Origin: Prosopocoilus inquinatus
Taxonomy: Eukaryota > Arthropoda > Insecta > Coleoptera > Lucanidae
Reading direction: 5' to 3'
Assembly: GCA_036172665.1 (NCBI GenBank)
Contig: CM069873.1
Coordinates: forward strand, 36,694,001-36,758,000
DNA: 64,000 nucleotides
Part shown: positions 11,614 through 21,900 of the stretch, piece by piece
Numbering within the stretch: the stretch's first letter is position 1
How the letters are laid out: each line of letters opens with the position of its first letter
The notes under the pieces: model-generated
What the model saw: only the letters and a program-made list of their open reading frames with translations
Database searches by the model: none
Told to the model about the DNA's origin: nothing
Position numbers and translations under genes: made by a program

Positions 11614-14600
11614 GCATTAGCGTTGTTCCTGTGATGTATCTAATCGATCCTTACTCATCTATCATGTTATTTGACGTTTGAATGGACTCCAGTAACTCTG
11701 ATGTGAGATACAATGTTCTCGGACGCAGCAGAAGCTGGAAATAGTTTTGAACGAAACAACACGTATTAGCGTTGTTCCTGTGATGTATCTAATCGATCCT
11801 TACTTATCTACTATGTTATTTGACGTTTCGATGGACTCCAGTAACTCTGATGTGAGATACGAAATTTTCGGACGCAGCAGAAGCTGGAAATACTTTTAAA
11901 TGAAACAACACGTATTAGCGTTGTTCCTGTGATGTATCTAATCGATCCTTACTTATCTATCATGTTATTTGACGTTTGAATGGACTCCAGAAACTCTGAT
12001 GTGAGATACAAAGTTTTCGGACGCAGCAGAAGCTGGAAATAGTTTTAAACGAAACACGTATTAGCGTAGTTCCTGTGATGAATGTAATCGATCCTTACTC
12101 ATCTATCATGTTATTTGACGTTTGGATGGGCTCCAGCAACTCTGAAGTGAGATACGAAGTTCTCGGACGCAGTTGAAGCTGGAAATAGTTTTAAATGAAA
12201 CAACACGCATTAGCGTTGTTCCTGTGATGTATCTAATCGATCCTTACTCATCTATCATGTTATTTGACGTTTGAATGGACTCCAGTAACTCTGATGTGAG
12301 ATACAATGTTCTCGGACGCAGCAGAAGCTGGAAATAGTTTTGAACGAAACAACACGTATTAGCGTTGTTCCTGTGATGTATCTAATCGATCCTTACTTAT
12401 CTACTATGTTATTTGACGTTTCGATGGACTCCAGTAACTCTGATGTGAGATACGAAATTTTCGGACGCAGCAGAAGCTGGAAATAGTTTTAAATGAAGCA
12501 ACACGCATTAGGGTTGTTCTTGTGATGTATCTAATCGATCCTTACTCATCTATCATGATATTTGACGTTTGGATGCACTCCAGTAACTCTGATGTGAGAT
12601 ACAAAGTTCTCGGACGCAGCAGAAGCTGGAAATAGTTTTGAACGAAACAACACGTATTAGCGTTGTTCCTGTGATGTATCTAATCGATCCTTACTTATCT
12701 ATCATGTTATTTGACGTTTGGATGGACTCCAGAAACTCTGATGAGAGATACAAAGTTTTCGGACGCAGCAGAAGGTGGAAATAGTTTTAAACGAAACAAC
12801 ACGTATCAGCCTAGTTCCTGTGATGAATGTAATCGATCCTTACTCATCTATCATGTTATTTGACGTTTGGATGGGCTCCAGCAACTCTGAAGTGAGATAC
12901 GAAGTTCTCGGACGCAGTTGAAGCTGGAAATAGTTTTAAATGAAACAGCACGTATTAGTGTTGTTCCTGTGATGTATCTAATCGATCCTTACTAATCTAT
13001 CATGTTATTTGACGTTTCGATTGACTCCAGTAACTCTAATGTGAGATACGAAATTTTCGGACCCAGCAGAAGCTGGAAATAGTTTTAAACGAAACAACAC
13101 GCATTAGCGTTGTTCCTGTGATGTATCTAATCGATCCTTACTCATTTATCATGTTATTTGGCGTTTCGATGGACTCCAGTAACTTTGATGTGAGATACGA
13201 AGTTCTCGGACGCAGCTGAAGCTAGAAATAGTTTTAAACGAAACAACACGCATTAGCGTTGTTCCTGTGATGTATCTAATCGATCCTTACTCATCTATCA
13301 TGTTATTTGACGTTTGAATGGACTCCAGTAACTCTGATGTGAGATACAATGTTCTCGGACGCAGCAGAAGCTGGAAATAGTTTTGAACGAAACAACACGT
13401 ATTAGCGTTGTTCCTGTGATGTATCTAATCGATCCTTACTTATCTACTATGTTATTTGACGTTTCGATGGACTCCAGTAACTCTGATGTGAGATACGAAA
13501 TTTTCGGACGCAGCAGAAGCTGGAAATAGTTTTAAATGAAACAACACGCATTAGCGTTGTTCCTGTGATGTATCTAATCGATCCTTACTCATCTATCATG
13601 ATATTTGACGTTTGGATGCACTCCAGTAACTCTGATGTGAGATACAAAGTTCTCGGACGCAGCAGAAGCTGGAAATAGTTTTGAACGAAACAACACGTAT
13701 TAGCGTTGTTCCTGTGATGTATCTAATCGATCCTTACTTATCTATCATGTTATTTGACGTTTGGATGGACTCCAGAAACTCTGATATGAGATACAAAGTT
13801 TTCGGACGCAGCAGAAGCTGGAAATAGTTTTAAACGAAACAACACGTATTAGCGTAGTTCCTGTGATGAATGTAATCGATCCTTACTCATCTATCATGTT
13901 ATTTGACGTTTGGATGGGCTCCAGCAACTCTGAAGTGAGATACGAAGTTCTCGGACGCAGTTGAAGCTGGAAATAGTTTTAAATGAAAAAGCACGTATTA
14001 GCGTTGTTCCTGTGATGTATCTAATCGATCCTTACACATCTATCATGTTATTTGACGTTTCGATGGACTCCAGTAACTCTAATGTGAGATACGAAATTTT
14101 CGGACCCAGCAGAAGCTGGAAATAGTTTTAAACGAAACAACACGCATTAGCGTTCTTCCTGTGATGTATCTAATCGATCCTTACTCATTTATCATGTTAT
14201 TTGGCGTTTCGATGGACTCCAGTAACTTTGATGTGAGATACGAAGTTCTCGGGCGCAGCTGAAGCTAGAAATAGTTTTAAACGAAACAACACGCATTAGC
14301 ATTGTTCCTGTGATGTATCTAATCGATCCTTACTCATCTATCATGTTATTTGACGTTTGAATGGACTCCAGTAACTCTGATGTGAGATACAATATTCTCG
14401 GACGCAGCAGAAGCTGGAAATAGTTTTGAACGAAAGAACACGTATTAGCGTTGTTCCTGTGATGTATCTAATCGATCCTTACTTATCTACTATGTTATTT
14501 GACGTTTCGATGGACTCCAGTAACTCTGATGTGAGATACGAAATTTTCGGACGCAGCAGAAGCTGGAAATAGTTTTAAATGAAACAACACGCATTAGCGT

Positions 14601-15186
14601 TGTTCCTGTGATGTATCTAATCGATCCTTACTCATCTATCATGATATTTGACGTTTGGATGCACTCCAGTAACTCTGATGTGAGATACAAAGTTCTCGGA
14701 CGCAGCAGAAGCTGGAAATAGTTTTGAACGAAACAACACGTATTAGCGTTGTTCCTGTGATGTATCTAATCGATCCTTACTTATCTATCATGTTATTTGA
14801 CGTTTGGATGGACTCCAGAAACTCTGATGTGAGATACAAAGTTTTCGGACGCAGCAGAAGCTGGAAATAGTTTTAAACGAAACAACACGTATTAGCGTAG
14901 TTATTGTGATGAATGTAATCGATCCTTACTCATCTATCATGTTATTTGACGTTTGGATGGGCTCCAGCAACTCTGAAGTGAGATACGAAGTTCTCGGACG
15001 CAGTTGAAGCTGGAAATAGTTTTAAATGAAACAGCACGTATTAGCGTTGTTCCTGTGATGTATCTAATCGATCCTTACTCATTTATCATGTTATTTGGCG
15101 TTTCGATGGACTCCAGTAACTTTGATGTGAGATACGAAGTTCTCGGGCGCAGCAGAAGCTGGAAATAGTTTTGAACGAAACAACAC
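11614..15186. repeat. Second copy of the HOR1 block (offset 11020 bp)
   Basis: The monomer order F-G-B-C-F-G-(A-B-C-D-E-F-G)x2-A-B-C-E repeats that of 594-4315, at a constant offset of 11020 bp (74 monomers less 6). The agreement includes private changes such as gggttgttcttg at 1491 and 12511, gatgagagatac in B, and the 146-bp unit before 12058. A monomers start at 12505, 13548 and 14591, again 1043 bp apart. New differences include gaagcaacacg near 12495 and gttcttcct near 14153. The last D monomer has been lost: at 15038 a D-type head (cagcacgtatt) is followed directly by an E body, shortening this copy by exactly 149 bp. Confidence 0.92.
15038..15186 (+). repeat. D/E hybrid from a one-monomer deletion
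   Basis: Compared with the matching place at 4018-4315, where D and E follow one another, this single unit has the D-type head (tgaaacagcacgtattag) and then E marks (catttatcatg, ttggcg, taactttgatg). The loss is exactly one monomer and keeps the register, as expected from unequal exchange between adjacent units. Confidence 0.85.
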
Positions 15187-18030
15187 GTATTAGCGTTGTT
15201 CCTGTGATGTATCTAATCGATCCTTACTTATCTACTATTTTATTTGACGTTTCGATGGACTCCAGTAACTCTGATGTGAGATACGAAATTTTCGGACGCA
15301 GCAGAAGCTGGAAATAGTTTTAAATGAAACAACACGCATTAGCGTTGTACCTGTGATGTATCTAATCGATACTTGCTCATCTATCATGTTATTTGACGTT
15401 TGGATGCACTCCAGTAACTCTGAGGTGAGAAACGAAATTTTCGGACGCAGCAGAAGCTGGAAATAGTTTTAAATGAAACAACACGCATTAGCGTTGTTCC
15501 TGTGATGTATCTAATCGATCCTTACTCATCTATCATGTTATTTGACGTTTCGATGGACTCCAGTAACTCTAATGTGAGATACGAAATTTTCGGACGCAGC
15601 AGAAGCTGGAAATAGTTTGAAACGAAACAACACGCATTAGCATTGTTCCTGTGATGTATCTAATCGATCCTTACTCATCTATCATGTTATTTGGCGTTTC
15701 GATGGACTCCAGTAACTTTGATGTGAGATACGAAGTTCTCGGACGCAGCTGAAGCTGGAAATAGTTTTAAATGAAACAACACGTATTAGCGTTGTTCCTG
15801 TGATGTATCTAATCGATTCTTACTCATCTATCATGTTATTTGACGTTTGGATGGACTCCAGTAACTCTGATGTGAGCTACAAAGTATTCGGACGCAGCAG
15901 AAGCTCGAGATAGTTTTAAACGATACAACACGCATTAGCGTTGTTCCTGTGATGTATCTAATCGATCCTTACTCATCTATCATGCTATTTGGCGTTTCGA
16001 TGGACTCCAGTAACTCTGATGTGAGATACAAAGTTTTCGGACGCAGCAGAAGCTGGAAATAGTTTTGAACGAAACAACACGTATTAGCGTTGTTGCTGTG
16101 ATGTATCTAATCGATCCTTATTTAGCTACTATGTTATTTGACGTTTCGATGGACTCCAATAACTCTAATGTGAGATACGAAATTCTCGGACGCAGCAGAA
16201 GCTGGAAATAGTTTTAAACGAAACAACACGTATTAGCGTTGTTCCTGTGATGTATCTAATCGATCCTTACTCATCTATCATGTTATTTGACGTTTCAATG
16301 GACTCTAGTAACTCTGATGTGAGATACGAAGTTTTTGGACGCAGCAGGAGCTGGAAATAGTTTTAAACGAAACAACACGCATTAGTGTTGTTCCTGTGCT
16401 GTATCTAATCGATCCTTACTTATCTATCATGTTATTTGACGTTTCGATGGACTCCAGTAACTCTGATGTGAGATACGACGTTTTCGGACGCAGCAGAAGC
16501 TGGAAATAGTTTTAAACGAAACAACACGTATTAGCGTAGTTCCTGTGATGAATGTAATCGATCCTTACTCATCTATCATGTTATTTGGCGTTTCGATGGA
16601 CTCCAGTAACTCTGATGTGAGATACAAAGTTTTCGGACGCAGCAGAAGCTGGAAATAGTTTTGAACGAAACAACACGTATTAGCGTTGTTCCTGTGATGT
16701 ATCTAATCGATCCTTATTTAGCTACTATGTTACTTGACGTTTCGATGGACTCCAATAACTCTAATGTGAGATACGAAATTTTCGGACGCAGCAGAAGCTG
16801 GAAATAGTTTTAAACGAAACAACACGTATTAGCGTTGTTCCTGTGATGTATCTAATCGATCCTTACTCATCTATCATGTTATTTGACGTTTCGATGGGCT
16901 CTAGTAACTCTGATGTGAGATACGAAGTTTTTGGACGCAGCAGGAGCTGGAAATAGTTTTAAACGAAACAACACGCATTAGTGTTGTTCCTGTGCTGTAT
17001 CTAATCGATCCTTACTTATCTATCTTGTTATTTGACGTTTCGATGGACTCCAGTAACTCTGATGTGAGATACGACGTTTTCGGACGCAGCAGAAGCTGGA
17101 AATAGTTTTAAACGAAACAACACTTATTAGCATAGTTCCTGTGATGTATCTAATCGATCCTTACTCATCTATCATGTTATTTGACGTTTGAATGGACTCC
17201 AGTAACTCTGATGTGAGATACAAAGTTCTCGGACGCAGCAGAAGCTGGAAATAGTTTTGAACGAAACAACACGTATTAGCGTTGTTCCTGTGATGTATCT
17301 AATCGATCCTTACTTATCTACTATGTTATTTGACGTTTCGATGGACTCCAGTAACTCTGATGTGAGATACGAAGTTTTTGGACGCATCAGGAGCTGGAAA
17401 TAGTTTTAAACGAAACAACACGTATTAGCGTTGTTCCTGTGATGTATCTAATCGATCCTTACTCATCTATCATGTTATTTGACGTTTCGATGGACTCTAG
17501 TAACTCTGATGTGAGATACGAAGTTTTTGGACGCAGCAGGAGCTGGAAATAGTTTTAAACGAAACAACACGTATTAGCGTTGTTCCTGTGATGTATCTAA
17601 TCGATCCTTACTCATCTATCATGTTATTTGACGTTTGGATGGACTCCAGTAACTCTGATGTGAGATACAAAGTTCTCGGACGCAGCAGAAGCTGGAAATA
17701 GTTTTGAACGAAACAACACGTATTAGCGTTGTTCCTGTGATGTATCTAATCGATCCTTACTTATCTATCATGTTATCTGACGTTTGGATGGACTCCAGTA
17801 GCTCTGATGTGAGATACAAAGTTTTCGGTCGCAGCAGAAGCTGGACATAGTTTTAAACGAAACAACACGTATTAGCGTTGTTCCTGTGATGTATCTAATC
17901 GATCCTTACTTATCTACTATGTTATTTGACGTATCGATGGACTCTAGTAACTCTGATGTGAGATACGAAGTTTTTGGGCGCAGCAGGAGCTGGAAATAGT
18001 TTTAAACGAAGCAACACGTATTAGCGTTGT

Positions 18031-18175
18031 TCCTGTGATGTATCTAATAGATCCTTACTTAGCTACTATGTTATTTGACGTTTCGATGGACTCCAGTAAC
18101 TCTAATAACTCTAATGTGAGATACGAAATTTTCGGACGCAGCAGAATCTGGAAATAGTTTTAAACGAAACAACAC
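18031..18175 (+). repeat. Monomer with a 9-bp internal tandem duplication
   Basis: At about 18096-18115 the unit reads agtaactctaataactctaatg in substance: the 9-base block taactctaa occurs twice in a row where other monomers have it once. It is the largest single-monomer length change I found, and it adds exactly three codons to any frame crossing it. The unit otherwise has the taatagatcc and ttagctactatg marks seen also at about 8786, 44824 and 46016. Confidence 0.85.
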
Positions 18176-18324
18176 GCATTAGCGTTGTTCCTGTGATGTA
18201 TCTAATCTATCCTTACTCATCTATCATGTTATTTGACGTTTCGATGGACTCCTGTAACTCTAATGTGAGATACGAAATTTTCGGGCGCAGCAGAAGCTGG
18301 AAATAGTGTTAAACGAAACAACAC

Positions 18325-18473
18325 GCATTAGCGTTGTTCCTGTGATGTATCTAATCGATCCTTACTCATCTATCATGTTATTTGACGTTTCGATGGACTC
18401 CAGTAACTCTAATGTGAGATACGAAATTTTCGGACGCAGCAGAAGCTGGAAATAGTTTTAAACGAAACAACAC
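18325..18473 (+). repeat. Representative 149-bp monomer with its landmarks
   Basis: This unit is close to the family consensus and serves as a reference. Landmarks, in monomer coordinates, are: g[t/c]attagcgttgtt at 1-14; ATCGAT (ClaI site) at 30-35, replaced in some copies by GGATCC (BamHI); c[t/c]catctatcatg-type subtype block at 41-53; TTCGATGGACTCCAG at 65-79, the CENP-B-box-like segment; taactctgatgtgag around 80-95, another subtype block; gatacgaa[g/a]tttt[c/t]gg at 94-109, the most variable block; cagcagaagctgg (contains AluI AGCT) at 112-124; and tagttttaaacgaaacaacac at the end. The consensus has 28 C, 31 G and 9 CpG counting the junction, so it is about 40% G+C with no CpG depletion. 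Confidence 0.9.
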
Positions 18474-20559
18474 GCATTAGCGTTGTTCCTGTGATGTATC
18501 TAATCGATCCTTACTCATCTATCATGTTATTTGACGTTTCGATGGACTCTAGTAACTCTGATGTGAGATACGAAGTTCTTGGGCGCAGCAGAAGCTGGAA
18601 ATAGTTTTAAACGAAACAACACGCATTAGCGTTGTTCCTGTGATGTATCTAATCGATCCTTACTCATCTATCACGTTATTTGACGTTTAGATGGACTCCA
18701 GTAACTCTGATGTGAGATACAAAGTTTTCGGACGCAGCAGAAGCTGGAAATAGTTTTGAACGAAACAACACGTATTAGCGTTGTTCCTGTGATGTATCTA
18801 ATCGATCCTTATTTAGCTACTATGTTATTTGACGTTTCGATGGACTCCAATAACTCTAATGTGAGATACGAAATTTTCGGAAGCAGCAGAAGCTGGAAAT
18901 AGTTTTAAACGAAACAACACGTATTAGCGTTGTTCCTGTGATGTATCTAATCGATCCTTACTCATCTATCATGTTATTTGACGTTTCGATGGACTCTAGT
19001 AACTCTGATGTGAGATACGAAGTTTTTGGACGCAGCAGGAGCTGGAAATAGTTTTAATCGAAACAACACGCATTAGTGTTGTTCCTGTGCTGTATCTAAT
19101 CGATCCTTACTTATCTACTATGTTATTTGACGTTTCGATGGACTCCAGTAACTCTGATGTGAGATACGAAATTTTCGGACGCAGCAGAAGCTGGAAATAG
19201 TTTTAAATGAAACAACACGCATTACCGTTGTTCCTGTGATGTATCTAATCGATCCTTACTCATCTATCATGTTATTTGACGTTTCGATGGACTCCAGTAA
19301 CTCTAATGTGAGATACGAAATTTTCGGACGCAGCAGAAGCTGGAAATAGTTTTAAACGAAACAACACGCATTAGCGTTGTTCCTGTGATGTATCTAATCG
19401 ATCCTTACTCATTTATCATGTTATTTGGCGTTTCGATGGACTCCAGTAACTTTGATGTGAGATACGAAGTTCGCGGGCGCAGCTGAAGCTAGAAATAGTT
19501 TTAAACGAAACAACACGCATTAGCGTTGTTCCTGTGATGTATCTAATCGATCCTTACTCATCTATCATGTTATTTGACGTTTGGATGCACTCCAGTAACT
19601 CTGATGTGAGATAAAAAGTTCTCGGACGCAGTAGAAGCTGGAAATAGTTTTGAACGAAACAACACGTATTAGCGTAGTTCCTGTGATGAATGTAATCGAT
19701 CCTTATTTAGCTACTATGTTATTTGACGTTTCGATGGACTCCAATAACTCTAATGTGAGATACGAAATTTTCGGACGCAGCAGAAGCTGGAAATAGTTTT
19801 AAACGAAACAACACGTATTAGCGTTGTTCCTGTGATGTATCTAATCGATCCTTACTCATCTATCATGTTATTTGACGTTTCGATGGACTCTAGTAACTCT
19901 GATGTGAGATACGAAGGTTTTGGACGCAGCAGGAGCTGGAAATAGTTTTAAACGAAACAACACGCATTAGTGTTGTTCCTGTGCTGTATCTAATCGATCC
20001 TTACTTATCTATCATGTTATTTGACGTTTCGATGGACTCCAGTAACTCTGATGTGAGATACGACGTTTTCGGACACAGCAGAAACTGGAAATAGTTTTAA
20101 ACGAAACAACACGTATTAGCGTAGTTCCTGTGATGAATGTAATCGATCCTTACTCATCTATCATGTTATTTGACGTTTGGATGGGCTCCAGCAACTTTGA
20201 TGTGAGATACGAAGTTCTCGGACGCAGTTGAAGCTGGAAATAGTTTTAAATGAAACAGCACGTATTAGCGTTGTTCCTGTGATGTATCTAATCGATCCTT
20301 ACTCATCTATCATGTTATTTGACGTTTCGATGGACTCCAGTAACTCTAATGTGAGATACGAAATTTTCGGACGCAGCAGAAGCTGTTAATAGTTTTAAAC
20401 GAAACAACACGCATTAGCGTTGTTACTGTGATGTATCTAATCGATCCTTACTCATTTATCATGTTAATTGGCGTTTGGATGGGCTCCAGCAACTCTGAAG
20501 TGAGATACGAAGTTCTCGGACGCAGTTGAAGCTGGAAATAGTTTTAAATGAAACAACAC

Positions 20560-21900
20560 GCATTAGCGTTGTTCCTGTGATGTATCTAATCGATCCTTAC
20601 TCATCTATCATGTTATTTGACGTTTGAATGGACTCCAGTAACTCTGATGTGAGATACAATGTTCTCGGACGCAGCAGAAGCTGGAAATGGTTTTGAACGA
20701 AACAACACGTATTAGCGTTGTTCCTGTGATGTATCTAATCGATCCTTACTTATCTACTATGTTATTTGACGTTTCGATGGACTCCGGTAACTCTGATGTG
20801 AGATACGAAATTTTCGGACGCAGCAGAAGCTGGAAATAGTTTTAAATGAAACAACACGCATTAGCGTTGTTCTTGTGATGTATCTAATCGATCCTTACTC
20901 ATCTATCATGATATTTGAAGTTTGGATGCACTCCAGTAACTCTGATGTGAGATACAAAGTTCTCGGACGCAGCAGAACCTGGAATTAGTTTTGAACGAAA
21001 CAACACGTATTAGCGTTGTTCCTGTGATGTATCTAATCGATCCTTACTTATCTATCATGTTATTTGACGTTTGGATGGACTCCAGAAACTCTGATGAGAG
21101 ATACAAAGTTTTCGGACGCAGCAGAAGCTGGAAATAGTTTTAAACGAAACAACACGTATTAGCGTAGTTCCTGTGATGAATGTAATCGATCCTTACTCAT
21201 CTATCATGTTATTTGACGTTTGGATGGGCTCCAGCAACTCTGAAGTGAGATACGAAGTTCTCGGACGCAGTTGAAGCTGGAAATAGTTTTAAATGAAACG
21301 GCACGTATTAGGGTTGTTCCTGTGATGTATCTAATCGATCCTTACTCATCTATCATGTTATTTGACGTTTTGATGGACTCCAGTAACTCTAATGTGAGAT
21401 ACGAAATTTTCGGACCCAGCAGAAGCTGGAAATAGTTTTAAACGAAACAACACGCATTAGCGTTGTTCCTGTGATGTATCTAATCGATCCTTACTCATTT
21501 ATCATGTTATTTGGCGTTTCGATGGACTCCAGTAACTTTGATGTGAGATACGAAGTTCTCGGGCGCAGCTGAAGCTAGAAATAGTTTTAAACGAAACAAC
21601 ACGCATTAGCGTTGTTCCTGTGATGTATCTAATCGATCCTTACTCATCTATCATGTTATTTGACGTTTGAATGGACTCCAGTAACTCTGATGTGAGATAC
21701 AATGTTCTCGGACGCAGCAGAAGCTGGAAATAGTTTTGAACGAAACAACACGTATTGGCGTTGTTCCTGTGATGTATCTAATCGATCCTTACTTATCTAC
21801 TATGTTATTTGACGTTTCGATGGACTCCAGTAACTCTGATGTGAGATACGAAATTTTCGGACGCAGCAGAAGCTGGAAATAGTTTTAAATGAAACAACAC
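20560..21900. repeat. Third HOR1 block, F-G-A-B-C-D-E-F-G
   Basis: Nine monomers in regular HOR1 order start at 20560, 20709, 20858, 21007, 21156, 21305, 21454, 21603 and 21752. The marks are those of the earlier blocks, including gatgaatgtaatcg (C), ttcggacccagc (D) and gctgaagctag (E). Local changes include ggaaatggtttt, gatatttgaagtttgg in A, gaaacggcacg before D and gtattggcg in G. The block runs directly into the 2826-bp tandem duplication. Confidence 0.88.

Larger units (their letters stand above)
15187..20559. repeat. Mixed-subtype satellite segment
   Basis: About 36 monomers with no simple cycle. It begins with the downstream partner of 9826-10560, which includes one extra monomer at 15336 (A-type gatgcactcc front, gaaattttcgg tail). 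It then alternates units with ttatttagctac/ccaataactctaatg, gtgctgtatc/gacgttttcgg and gactctag/gtttttgg marks. The run 16062-16660 has a close relative about 600 bp later, starting at about 16658. About 19219-20170 recurs at about 27702-28650 (offset 8483 bp), sharing gttcgcgggcgcag and ggacacagcagaaactgg. No gene or foreign insertion is visible. Confidence 0.75.

Noticed and set aside
18384..18435. Possible internal half-repeat within the monomer (gacgtttcgatggac against gaagttttcggac)
   Set aside because: The resemblance covers about 13 bases with gaps and changes and does not extend to the flanks, so I cannot separate it from chance.
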